From NCBI GenBank assembly GCA_030424595.1, contig JAUHWG010000023.1, forward strand, positions 1-64,000: DNA of 64,000 nucleotides. Direction: 5' to 3'. This document shows, piece after piece, positions 26,110 through 34,542 of the stretch (positions within the stretch are counted from its first letter, which is position 1; every line of letters starts with the position of its first letter). Below the pieces are notes generated by a model. It ran no database searches and was not told the DNA's origin. It saw only the letters and a list, made by a program, of their open reading frames with translations. The position numbers and the translations under genes are program-made. This DNA is from Polyangia bacterium. GTDB taxonomy: Bacteria > Myxococcota_A > Polyangia > Nannocystales > Nannocystaceae.

Positions 26110-27042
26110 ATGGACGGCATGGTCCGCGCCGCGATCGCCACCGCGGTCATCGCCATCGGCGGCCTGAGCCTCGCGGCCTCGCTCGCCGCCCTGGCCCTGG
26201 TCTTCCTCTATCGCAGGCGACCTGGCGTCGGGACCCAGACGCTCGCCCTCGTCTGCCTGCTGCTCAACCTCGTCGGCCACGGCTACGGCGCCCTCGTCAT
26301 GGACGAGTACGCGCTCGTCCTGATCCCCGGCGCAGGGATCATCGCCGTCGCGGGCCTGCTCTACTGGCGCACAGCTCCGCCCACCGGCGACGACGGGAAA
26401 CCCCTTCACGGCGCGCGTTGGGCCGCGCTCCTGGTCGCGGCGATCCTCGGCGCGGGCGCCATGGCGAGCAGGAGCGCCGCCGTGCGCGAGGAGGAGCACT
26501 ACGCCGAGCAGGGGCGGCACTTCCAGGAGACGCTCGCGCTCACCCACGACCCCAACGCCGACAAGTCCGCTCGCGAGCAGGCGATCCTACGCCTGCAGGA
26601 CAGCGGCAGCTGCAACCTCGACGGCCTCGACCTCTCGGGCTTCGCCCTCCCCGCCCTCCGGCTCGACCAGTGCAGCGTGCTCGGCACGAACCTGAGCGGC
26701 GCCGACCTGAGCGGGGCCCAGGGGAGCATGGCCAACCTCAGCCGCACCGTCCTTCGCGGCGCCACCCTGGCGGGCGCGAACCTCGACTACGCAGACCTGC
26801 GCGGGGTCGACCTCCGCGACGTCGACCTCCGCAACGCCAGCGTCTCCGCGACCGACCTCCGCGACGCAGATCTGCGCGGCGCTGACCTCCGCGGCGCTGA
26901 GCTGGGCCACAGCGATCTCAGCGGGGCGACGATCAGCGCCGACCAGCTCACCTCAGCCAAGCCCCTCGTCGGCGTCAAGGGGCTCTCGCCGGAGCTCGCT
27001 GGCCTGGTCGATTCGCCTGAGCCAGAGTCGACGGGGCCCTAG
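26110..27042 (+). CDS. Membrane-anchored pentapeptide-repeat protein
   Basis: 310 aa from ATG 26110 (ATG 26119 also possible; an open frame extends to 25930 with poor codon bias). Three TM segments lie within residues 1-85 (IATAVIAIGGLSLAASLAAL and others) and a fourth near 102-118. A helical region (about 125-170) then leads to tandem pentapeptides at about 175-290 of the A(D/N)LxG type, for example GADLSGAQGS and LRGVDLRDVDLRNASV. Pentapeptides form a right-handed quadrilateral beta-helix. Here the TM bundle would hold it on the inner membrane. Partner and function are unknown. Confidence 0.85.
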   Translation: MDGMVRAAIATAVIAIGGLSLAASLAALALVFLYRRRPGVGTQTLALVCLLLNLVGHGYGALVMDEYALVLIPGAGIIAVAGLLYWRTAPPTGDDGKPLHGARWAALLVAAILGAGAMASRSAAVREEEHYAEQGRHFQETLALTHDPNADKSAREQAILRLQDSGSCNLDGLDLSGFALPALRLDQCSVLGTNLSGADLSGAQGSMANLSRTVLRGATLAGANLDYADLRGVDLRDVDLRNASVSATDLRDADLRGADLRGAELGHSDLSGATISADQLTSAKPLVGVKGLSPELAGLVDSPEPESTGP

Positions 27043-27347
27043 GCCTGAGATAGGCGCCAGTGCGGGGCGCCCTCGCGACCCCCGTAGAAATCGCCGATGA
27101 CACGGATTCGTCAGTCGGCTCATCGCCAACCTCCCTATTGCCCACAGCGCTGAGCAGGTCATCGACCCCGACCTCCGATCTGCTCTTCATCGATGATCGC
27201 GCGCTCCAACCGGAGAAGCTGGCCGGCGCTCGCAGGTTTGGTCGGCGCGAGCCCGCCGCTGCTGGGAGGCCCGGCTGGCCCCGCTCCAGCTCTCGACCGC
27301 CGGCTGGGGCGAGGAGCACGCGCCGACGAGCGCACAGCGGCCGCTAG

Positions 27348-27647
27348 CGGGCCAACGATCGGCTTGAGCTCACGGGTGTTCTCGGTCAAGCTCGGGGCGT
27401 TGACGTGGTCGATCAGCGCGCTCTACTGCCAGGCGACGCCGGCCGCTTGCGAACGCCTCGCCGCGAGGCCCTCCACGGGCTCGACGACCTCGGCTGGACA
27501 CCGCTCTTCGCCGCCGCCTGGCGCGGGCATCAAGCGATCGCGGACCGGCTGCTCGGTCGCGGCGCGGCGACCGACATCATGGACTCGAACGGCCGCCGCC
27601 TGGTCGACGTCGCGGCGACCCACGGCGTCGTCCTCGAAGGCGCCTGA
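27348..27647 (+). pseudogene. Ankyrin-repeat gene remnant
   Basis: The frame from TAG 27345 to TGA 27647 includes a recognisable ankyrin unit: DDLGWTPLFAAAWRGHQAIA followed by DRLLGRGAATDIMDSNGRR and LVDVAATHGVVLEGA. The first start is GTG 27405, giving 80 aa with one complete and one partial repeat, too short for a functional stack. The DNA before it (27043-27347) has broken frames with no clear gene. Probably a 3' remnant; a tiny ankyrin protein is less likely. Confidence 0.5.
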
Positions 27648-27743
27648 GGGACCCGTCGTCGGCCACGGGCGAGGGCGACCGGGCCTCCGGCGCGTCGCCA
27701 CACGCGGAGCCCTGCGCTCCGTGAATGGTCGCGGCGTGAAGCT

Positions 27744-29612
27744 CTATTCCGGGGGCCCTGCGTCATCGTCCGCGCCTGATGGACCGCTGCCCATCAGGTA
27801 CTCGCTCATCATCGACGTCTCGATATCCCGCATGCGGAGGAACGAGGTGACGGTGCGCAGGATCGCCGCCATGTTTCGGGCCAGCTCCAAGACGTTCTTC
27901 GCCCCGTAGAAGAGGAAGGGGTTGCGGACGTGCGCGGGCGAGGCCCAGACCTCCTCGACGATCCCCTCGAAGCGCGGGGCGTTGTCGGTGACGCGGGCGA
28001 GGACGAGGTTGCGGACGTAGCGGGTCCGCGGCTGGATCCGCTCCGAGACCGGCGACATCCGGCTCTGCCAGCGACGGATCCACTCGGCGCGGGAGAGCTT
28101 CGGCGGTCGGGTCAGGAGGGTCACGGCGGTGATGCCGGGGCTGCGCTGGCCGTCGGGCCAGTCGCGCGGAGGGCTGTGTCGGTTGCCGCCGTAGTCCATG
28201 TAGACGCTCTCGGCGACGCGGTAGCCCTCGACCGCAAAGCCCTGCTCACGCAGCCGCTCGACGCAGGCCGCGACCGCATCCTCGGCGATCCAGAGGCTGA
28301 GGAGCCCGGCCGAGCGGCGACGATTGATCGGGTTTGGCGAGCCCACAGGATCGGCGTGCTCGTCGTGGATACACAGGTTGAGGTCGCCCGCGCCGAGCTC
28401 TCGGCACGCCGGGACGATCCGATCGAGCAAGACCTCGCGCCGGGCTGCGGGGCTGCGCTCGGCGGTCTCGGCGGTCTCATGGAGGATGAAGACGTGCTTG
28501 CGCCGACCCGCTTCGTCGCGCTCGGCCCACCCCTCGGGGGCGTCATCGCCGACGAAGCGGGCGGAGGCGCGGTAGTCCTCCATGTGCAGCGCTAGGCCCT
28601 CGGCCTGGCCGATGATCGGCGCATAGCCGAGCTCCTCGCGGGCCCGGTCGATGCGGAAGGCGCTGGGGCGGACGAGCTTGAGAACGCCGATCCGGGTGAC
28701 CGGGGGCTCCGGCGCGCCGAGGGCGTGGAGGTGCTCCAGCGACCAGGCGATGCCGTACATCAGCCGACCCGGGATCCGCCGCGTCGGCATGGTGTAGCCG
28801 AGGCCCTCGACGAGGGGACGGAACCACTCGACCCCGTTGAGCCGCTCGTCGTCGGTGACAAAGTAGGCCTGACCGCCGACACGCTCGGGGTCGCGGCCGA
28901 GCGCCGCCGCGGCGAGCAGCTCGGCGCGGATGAGGTTCCAGACGTGGGTGTTGTCGACGACCGCCTCGCCGTCGCCGATCGCCGCGACGAAGCGCCCGGC
29001 GAGGAGCTGGCCGAGGAAGGTCTGGATCATCAGACCGCCCTCGCCGGGCCCCCAAAGCCCCCCCGGCCGGAGCGCGACGGTCCGCAGGCCGAGGCCCCCG
29101 TCGGCGCCGAGCACCGCCCGCTCGGCGGCGACCTTGGTCTCGCCGTAGAGGTCGACAAAGGAGTCGGCGTAGCCCGCCGACTCGTCGACCTCGTGGCACT
29201 CGCGGGTGAAGGCGACGTTGGCCGAGCTGGTGTAGACGAGGCGACCGACGCCGCCGAGGCGGCAGGCGGAGATGACCTTCTCGGTCCCGCCGACGTTGAT
29301 CGCGAAGACCTCAGCGCGGACGCCCTTCTTGGCGACGCCGAGCAGGTTCATCACCGCCGCGGCGTGAAAGACCGTGTCCATCCCCGCGCAGGCGAGGCGG
29401 AGCGCCTCGGGATCGCGGATGTCCCCCTCGATCTCGGTCACGCCCTCGCGCGGCTCGCCGGGCCGGGCCCGGTCAAAGCTGTGGACCTCGCAGCCGAGGC
29501 CGACGAGGGCCGCGACGAGATGTCCGCCAAAGTAGCCTGCGCCGCCGATCACGAGGCAGCGCCGACCCACGTCCTGGGCGCTCAGGCCCAGCCCCTCCAA
29601 TACACGACTCAT
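27744..29612 (-). CDS. 3beta-HSD-like SDR fused to an EthD-like domain
   Basis: A 622-aa two-part protein. Residues 17-360 are an extended short-chain dehydrogenase of the 3beta-hydroxysteroid dehydrogenase/isomerase type: GGAGYFGGHLVAAL for NAD(P), HAAAVMN, YTSSANVAF and catalytic YGETK. Residues about 375-600 look like a dimeric alpha/beta-barrel EthD region, with PGITAVTLLTRPPKLSRAEW, then W-x-SRMSPVSERIQPRTRYVRN. The SDR part could oxidise the 3-hydroxyl of a sterol or similar lipid; Nannocystis is known to make sterols, so that is plausible but unproven. Its start overlaps the upstream SDR stop by 4 bp (ATGA). Confidence 0.88.
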   Translation of the reverse strand: MSRVLEGLGLSAQDVGRRCLVIGGAGYFGGHLVAALVGLGCEVHSFDRARPGEPREGVTEIEGDIRDPEALRLACAGMDTVFHAAAVMNLLGVAKKGVRAEVFAINVGGTEKVISACRLGGVGRLVYTSSANVAFTRECHEVDESAGYADSFVDLYGETKVAAERAVLGADGGLGLRTVALRPGGLWGPGEGGLMIQTFLGQLLAGRFVAAIGDGEAVVDNTHVWNLIRAELLAAAALGRDPERVGGQAYFVTDDERLNGVEWFRPLVEGLGYTMPTRRIPGRLMYGIAWSLEHLHALGAPEPPVTRIGVLKLVRPSAFRIDRAREELGYAPIIGQAEGLALHMEDYRASARFVGDDAPEGWAERDEAGRRKHVFILHETAETAERSPAARREVLLDRIVPACRELGAGDLNLCIHDEHADPVGSPNPINRRRSAGLLSLWIAEDAVAACVERLREQGFAVEGYRVAESVYMDYGGNRHSPPRDWPDGQRSPGITAVTLLTRPPKLSRAEWIRRWQSRMSPVSERIQPRTRYVRNLVLARVTDNAPRFEGIVEEVWASPAHVRNPFLFYGAKNVLELARNMAAILRTVTSFLRMRDIETSMMSEYLMGSGPSGADDDAGPPE

Positions 29613-30448
29613 GAGCTCTCCTCCGATCCGGCCTCGGAGAGCGCCGGTTCGGCGCCGTAGAGGTCCCGGGTGTTGCGGCTGATAAAGCGGACCGCCGCCC
29701 GCCGCGGCAGCAGGCGAAGGGCCCGCTCGACCGCCCGGTTGAGCCGACCGGGGATCCGCCGCGGCCCCCTCCCGAGGTGCTCGAGGGCGTCCTCTGCGAC
29801 CTCCTCCGGTCGCAGCGGGAAGACGCTCGCGCGCTTCGCCTTAGGGGTCTGGGCGTTAAAGTTTGGGGTCGAGGTCGCCCCTGCGGCGCAGACCAGGACG
29901 TCGACCCCCTGCGGCCGCAGCTCCTCCCAGAGCCCCTCGCCGAGCACCGTGTTGAAGGCCTTCGTCGCCGCGTAGACGCTGACCATCGCGGTCCCCTGAA
30001 AGCCGGACATCGACGACATCAAGAGCAGCCCGCCGCGCCCCCGCGCGACCAACTTCGGCGCCGCCCAGCTGGTCGTGACCAGCGGCCCACGGCAGTTGAC
30101 GTCGAGCATCCGCTGCTTGTCCTCCATCGACACGTCGAGATACTCGGCGATCGTCGAGCAGCAGGCGTTGTAGACGACGAGGCCCACCTCTCGCTCGCCG
30201 GTGATCGCCGCGAGCTGCTCCTCTAGATCGGCGCTCGCGAGATCGATCGCGGCGGAGATCACCCGGACCCCCGCGTTGCGCTCGAGCTCGTCGGCCAGCA
30301 TCTGCAGCGGACCGAGCCGCCGCGCGACCAGGATCAGGTCGAGGCCACGCCGCGCGAGACCGCGAGCGAACGCCGCCCCGAGGCCCTCGCTGGCCCCGGC
30401 GACCAGGGCCCAGGGCCCGTAGCGGGATGGAAATTCCTGCGCGTCCAT
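29609..30448 (-). CDS. Short-chain dehydrogenase/reductase
   Basis: 279 aa from ATG 30448. A classical SDR: cofactor loop VAGASEGLGAAFARGLARRG, strand ending VVYNACCS (in place of NNAG), Ser in LLLMSSMSG and the YAATK catalytic pair. The C-terminus (about 215-279) carries a helical extension similar to that of SDRs acting on fatty-acyl or steroid substrates. It is the first gene of an operon with the 3beta-HSD/EthD fusion (ATGA overlap), suggesting successive steps on one lipid substrate. An upstream in-frame extension to 30577 has no SDR content and is rejected. Confidence 0.9.
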   Translation of the reverse strand: MDAQEFPSRYGPWALVAGASEGLGAAFARGLARRGLDLILVARRLGPLQMLADELERNAGVRVISAAIDLASADLEEQLAAITGEREVGLVVYNACCSTIAEYLDVSMEDKQRMLDVNCRGPLVTTSWAAPKLVARGRGGLLLMSSMSGFQGTAMVSVYAATKAFNTVLGEGLWEELRPQGVDVLVCAAGATSTPNFNAQTPKAKRASVFPLRPEEVAEDALEHLGRGPRRIPGRLNRAVERALRLLPRRAAVRFISRNTRDLYGAEPALSEAGSEESS

Positions 30449-30848
30449 GGGCGCGAAGATAGCGTCCCGCCGCCGCGACGGGGCGGAAACCTCAGCGCCC
30501 GTCGCCAAAGCACCGCCCCTCCTCCAGCCCCCGTCGCCGCCCAACTCCGCCGAGGGATCGCCCCCAACTCCCGGCACGGCGGCGTTTCGTCGCGGTCACG
30601 AGAGTCGACGCGCGCGGCGCGAGAACGCAGAGACCACAGCCGCGGGCCGATCGCCCCCCTGTCCCCCCTCGGCGCTGACCCATGCCATCGCCGACGCGAG
30701 CTCATGGGACCCGTGAAGGCGACCACACCTCTGCTCGCCCTCACCACCACCGCTCACCGGCTCACTTTCGAGCCCGCAGAGTCCGTCGAGCTCGGGGCGG
30801 ATGGCGGCGCGATCAGGTCACCCCGAAAAGAGTGCAGCCCTCGCGGCG

Positions 30849-30883
30849 GCCCTGGAGCCCTGGAGCCCTGGAGCCCTGGAGCC
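30849..30883. repeat. Minisatellite, 8-bp unit x4
   Basis: Four perfect CCCTGGAG units plus CCC, in the 555-bp gap before the protease/ATP-grasp operon. The rest of 30449-30909 shows nothing recognisable. Confidence 0.88.
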
Positions 30884-30909
30884 CGTGGTGAGACTCCCTA
30901 GCGCTCGTA

Positions 30910-30924
30910 GTGCAAGACGTGCAC
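30910..30924. promoter_or_regulatory. Palindrome upstream of the protease/ATP-grasp operon
   Basis: GTGCAAGACGTGCAC has perfect 5-bp arms around a 5-bp centre, 80 bp before the ATG at 31004. It is a possible operator; no promoter boxes are convincing. Confidence 0.3.
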
Positions 30925-31003
30925 CGTGGGCGCGAAATAGGAGCACCTTTTTGCAGGGACCGAACTATCGCCATATCCAGCTCGCGAGATTAGAGATAGG
31001 GCC

Positions 31004-32539
31004 ATGCCGGACCTCTTCGAAACCATCAAGCTCGACGCCCTCGCCCGCTCTGTGGAGAACAGCCCCGACGCAAAAGAGAAGATCATGGTCCTCGACCGAC
31101 GTCGCTACGACGCCGGCTCGGGGCTCGATCTGCTCGATCGCAAGCTCCAGTTTGAGGAGCCCAGCCACGTCGTCTTCGTCGATCCGACGCCGATGATGAA
31201 CTACTCGCACCCTTGCCACTACCTGATCTACAGCGCGGAGAGCGGCAAGTTCATCAAGCGGAGCGAGGCGAACTTCCCCCACTATCTACAGACTGGAGGT
31301 GAGGAGCTCGAGCATTTTTATGTCGGCAACTCCTTTCGCCGCTACAAGCGAGTCAGGCGGCTCCGAGTCCCCCTAAACCCGGGCGAGCTGAGCGCCTACC
31401 GCAAGCTCTCCCCCTTCCCCCTGGTCTTCGGCCGGGGTCGACGCTTCGCCATCTTCTACTCGGGGTCGTCGAACTGTCGCCACGTCAACGACATGGAGTT
31501 CCTCTATCGGACCCTCGTCGACGTCTACGGCTTTGAGCCCGAGAATATCCTCGTCTGCAACCGCGACGGGACCCGGAGCTGGGCGCCCGCGGGCTCGTGG
31601 GAGCCGGCCGTCACCGCCAACTACCCCGTCGACGGCACGCCCTTCCGGATGCCCGTCGACCACCCCGGCAACCGCGCGGGCTTCCAGGCGGCGCTGGCCG
31701 ACATCGCCTCGAAGATCGCCCCCGGCGACAGCCTCTTCATCCACACCAACAACCACGGCGGCTGGAGCACCGCGCAGAACGAGGCCTTCATGTCGGGCTG
31801 GGGCGGCTCCTACTACGCCGGCGACTTCGCCGACGATCTCGCCACTCTGCCCCGCTACTCGACCCTCCTGGCGATGATGGAGCCCTGCCACTCCGGCGGC
31901 TTCAACGCGCCGATCATCAGTCACAGCACGGCGACGCGGACCGTCGTCCAGGCCGCCGTGCCGTGGGACAAGAACTCCGCCGGCGGCTGGCCCTTCGACC
32001 CCTGGGCGGAGAGCTGGATCTCGGCGATGGCCGGGGTGCGCGGCGACGGCTCGGCCCTCGCCGTCTCCGCCGACGACGATCTCAACTCGCGGATCTCCGC
32101 CTGGGAGGCCCACGATTACTCGCTCGGGATCGACGACCCGGTGATGTCCGAGTCGGCGACCGGCGCCTCGCAGCACGTCTACCTCTCCGCGTCGACGCTC
32201 AAGCCGATCAAGGAGATCAAAGAGTTCAAGGAGTTCAAAGAGATCAAGGAGCTCAAGGAGATCGAGCCCAAGCGTGTCCTCGACCCGAAGCGCGTCCTGG
32301 AGCCCAAGCGCGTCCTGGAGCCCAAGCGCGTCATGGAGCCCAAGCGCGTCATGGAGCCCAAGGAGATAGACAAGCCCGTCGAAGGGATCGACGAGGGGCT
32401 CATCGAGGTCACCCGCCCCGACCTCGAGGGTCGCGTGCGCCGGATCGAGGACTCCATCTCGCGCCTCGAGCCCTTCATCGGCGGCGCCGCCCGGCCGAAC
32501 CTGAACCCCGGACGGGGCGGCCCGGACAACGGGGAGTAG
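31004..32539 (+). CDS. Caspase/legumain-fold protease with repeated Lys/Glu tail
   Basis: 511 aa, no signal peptide. Residues 1-140 are a conserved-looking pro-region (VVFVDPTPMMNYSHPCHYLI). Residues 145-390 are a clan CD cysteine-peptidase domain resembling C13: FAIFYSGSSNCRHVNDMEFL, YGFEPENILV, then His 251 in FIHTNNHGGW and Cys 295 in MMEPCHSGGF, the expected His/Cys dyad. The tail (400-460) has six KE(I/F/L) tripeptides, then five hexapeptides EPKRVL/DPKRVL/EPKRVM and EPKEID. A coiled-coil-like end follows. The 18-bp DNA repeats are in frame. It is 1 bp upstream of a pseudo-ATP-grasp gene and cotranscribed with an ATP-grasp ligase. The tail may be that ligase's substrate (inference); the protease domain is the surer call. 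Confidence 0.85.
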   Translation: MPDLFETIKLDALARSVENSPDAKEKIMVLDRRRYDAGSGLDLLDRKLQFEEPSHVVFVDPTPMMNYSHPCHYLIYSAESGKFIKRSEANFPHYLQTGGEELEHFYVGNSFRRYKRVRRLRVPLNPGELSAYRKLSPFPLVFGRGRRFAIFYSGSSNCRHVNDMEFLYRTLVDVYGFEPENILVCNRDGTRSWAPAGSWEPAVTANYPVDGTPFRMPVDHPGNRAGFQAALADIASKIAPGDSLFIHTNNHGGWSTAQNEAFMSGWGGSYYAGDFADDLATLPRYSTLLAMMEPCHSGGFNAPIISHSTATRTVVQAAVPWDKNSAGGWPFDPWAESWISAMAGVRGDGSALAVSADDDLNSRISAWEAHDYSLGIDDPVMSESATGASQHVYLSASTLKPIKEIKEFKEFKEIKELKEIEPKRVLDPKRVLEPKRVLEPKRVMEPKRVMEPKEIDKPVEGIDEGLIEVTRPDLEGRVRRIEDSISRLEPFIGGAARPNLNPGRGGPDNGE

Positions 32540-32540
32540 G

Positions 32541-33401
32541 ATGCTCCTCGTCTTCGAGCCAGACCTAGGGTCCCCGCTCGCCGACGCGATCGCGAGGGCC
32601 GGTGAGCGGCGCGGGGTCGAGGTCCTGCGCTGGTCACCGACCGCGATGGTCGAGTCGGTCTCGCTGGCGTTGACGATCGATGAGGGCGGCGCCGCCGTCA
32701 GCTTCAGCGTCGACGGGCGACCGATCCGCGGCGACGACCTCGACGGGGTGGTCACGCTGATCGACGGGTTTACGCCCGATCTCTGGCCGAAGTACAGGCC
32801 TCGGGACCGCGAGTACGCGGCCACCGAGGCGCTCGCGAGCTGGGTCGCCCTGCTCACCGCGCTCCCCTGCCCGCTCCTCAACCCGCCCGCTCCGGACGCC
32901 CTCGGCGGCGCCATCTATCCCCCCGTCGAGGTGTCGATGTTGGCGGCAAAGGTCGGCCTGTCGACGCCGAGCATCCTCTATCTCGACTCGGCCGCCTCCT
33001 TTCGGGACGAGCGCGCCGACGAGCTCCGGGGCAGCGCGGCCGCCCTCGGCCACCTGCCTCTGGCGGAGCTCCCCCTCGCTCAAGCGTGGCTCGACGAGGC
33101 CCGCTCCGAGCCCATCCGCATCCGCGGCGTCGGCGAGGCCAGGATCCGGGCGGTCGTCGTCGGCGACCGTGTGCTCGAGGTCGGCGACGTCGGCCCGCCT
33201 GAGGAGATCAAGCGCGCGCTCATCGACCTTCATCGGCGTATCCGGCGGCCCCTCGGCGAGGTCTGGCTCGGCCGCGGCGAAGACGGCCGATGGCTCCTGG
33301 AAGACGCGATGCGCTGGCCGAGCGCAGCCGCGCTCGACTACCTCGGAGAGCGCCTCGGCGACGCGATCATCGCCGCCTGCACGGAGGGTCGACGATGGTA
33401 G
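32541..33401 (+). CDS. Degenerate ATP-grasp-like protein
   Basis: 286 aa. It parallels the next gene along its length: a short pre-ATP-grasp alpha/beta region (MLLVFEPDLGSPLADAIARA), a DDLDGVVTLIDGF strand like the neighbour's DDIGGVYLRYLGD, an N-P-P plus AAKVGLSTPSILY segment like the neighbour's REAGFLVPPTLV, and a C-terminal strand-helix unit. The catalytic features are missing: no counterpart of the nucleotide Lys in VIYKSASS, and the metal-binding E-V-N is replaced by LLEDAMRWPS. I infer a non-catalytic partner of the downstream ligase. It starts 1 bp after the protease gene and overlaps the ligase gene by 7 bp. Confidence 0.72.
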   Translation: MLLVFEPDLGSPLADAIARAGERRGVEVLRWSPTAMVESVSLALTIDEGGAAVSFSVDGRPIRGDDLDGVVTLIDGFTPDLWPKYRPRDREYAATEALASWVALLTALPCPLLNPPAPDALGGAIYPPVEVSMLAAKVGLSTPSILYLDSAASFRDERADELRGSAAALGHLPLAELPLAQAWLDEARSEPIRIRGVGEARIRAVVVGDRVLEVGDVGPPEEIKRALIDLHRRIRRPLGEVWLGRGEDGRWLLEDAMRWPSAAALDYLGERLGDAIIAACTEGRRW

Positions 33402-34366
33402 TCCTGGTCTGCGGAATCCCCGAAGAAGCCCCCGTCGCCCTGGCGATCCAAGCCCTCGAGCGACGCGGCGCGGACTTCCTCGTGATCGACCCCGACGACC
33501 TGGGCGACCGCGTCCGGGTCCGCTGGAGCTGGATCGACGGCCGTCTCCGCGGCGCCCTCGCGGTCGGCGAGCGGGTCCTCGACATCGACGATATCGGCGG
33601 GGTCTACCTCCGCTACCTCGGCGACCTGACCCGCGAAGACGACTCGCCGAGGGCCGTCGCCGCCCGCGGCACCGCCCTCGCCCTCGCCGACCTCTTCGAC
33701 GTCCTCCCGGCGCGGGTCGTCAACCGCCGGCGGCCGATGGCCTCGAACAACTCCAAGCCGCTCCAGTCCCTGCTGATCCGAGAGGCGGGGTTCCTCGTCC
33801 CGCCGACCTTGGTGACCTCCGATCCGGAGCGCGTCCGCACCTTCGCCGCCGAGCATCCTTCGGTGATCTACAAGTCCGCCAGCTCGGTGCGGTCGATCGT
33901 CGCCCCGCTCGCCGAGGCTGACCGGGCCCGCCTCCCCGCGATCCGTGGCCTCGTGACCCAGTTCCAGGCGGAGATCAAGGGCTACGAGCTCCGCGTCCAC
34001 GTCGTCGGCGGGGCGACCTTCGGCGCCCGGATCAACAGCGACCGCACCGACTACCGCTACGCCGCATCCCAAGGGGGCCGGACGACCATGCACGAGGTGG
34101 AGGTCCCGCGCCCCCTCGCGGCCCGCTGTGTCGCCCTCGCCCGTGCGCTGGAGATGACCTTCGTCGGCATCGATCTGATCATCAGCGACGCGGGGATCGT
34201 CTGCTTGGAGGTCAACCCCTGCCCCGGCTACTCCTACTACCAAGAGGCCACCGGATCGCCTATCGCGGACGAGCTCGCGGCCTTCCTCGACGGCGCGGGC
34301 GTGGAAGCGGGCGTGGAAGCGCCCGCGGACCAGCCCGCCAGTCGTGAGTCGCTGCCGGCGTCGTAG
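33395..34366 (+). CDS. ATP-grasp peptide ligase (RimK/graspetide-synthetase type)
   Basis: 323 aa from ATG 33395. A pre-ATP-grasp domain (1-110) precedes the ATP-grasp fold: NNSKPLQSLLIREAGFLVPP, nucleotide Lys in VIYKSASSV, VTQFQAEIKGYELRVHVVGG and the metal site FVGIDLIISDAGIVCLEVNP. Enzymes of this MvdC/MvdD-RimK group phosphorylate a carboxylate and join it to an amine or hydroxyl. In graspetide clusters they cross-link Glu/Asp to Lys, Ser or Thr within a precursor. No separate small precursor gene is seen, and the nearest repeated Glu/Lys sequence is the protease tail two genes upstream. Third gene of the operon. Confidence 0.88.
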   Translation: MVVLVCGIPEEAPVALAIQALERRGADFLVIDPDDLGDRVRVRWSWIDGRLRGALAVGERVLDIDDIGGVYLRYLGDLTREDDSPRAVAARGTALALADLFDVLPARVVNRRRPMASNNSKPLQSLLIREAGFLVPPTLVTSDPERVRTFAAEHPSVIYKSASSVRSIVAPLAEADRARLPAIRGLVTQFQAEIKGYELRVHVVGGATFGARINSDRTDYRYAASQGGRTTMHEVEVPRPLAARCVALARALEMTFVGIDLIISDAGIVCLEVNPCPGYSYYQEATGSPIADELAAFLDGAGVEAGVEAPADQPASRESLPAS

Positions 34367-34542
34367 GCCCAAAGCGAGGACCGACGCTCTGAGCCGTCCT
34401 CTCGTGACCGCCGATATCCGCGTAGACCCGGGGAGCTGTGCACGCGAGAACCCGCTCACACGACTACAGAGCCCGCTGAACAAGCCGCTGAGGCTCCGCG
34501 TCGCCGCCCTCTGGCGTCCCTCCGCGCGGCGCTCTCAGCCTG

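Noticed and set aside
32201-32380. Canonical plesiocin-type TTxxxxEE graspetide core in the protease tail
   Set aside because: No Thr-Thr or Glu-Glu pairs occur there; only Glu/Asp and Lys recur, so any cross-link would have to be of the amide type.
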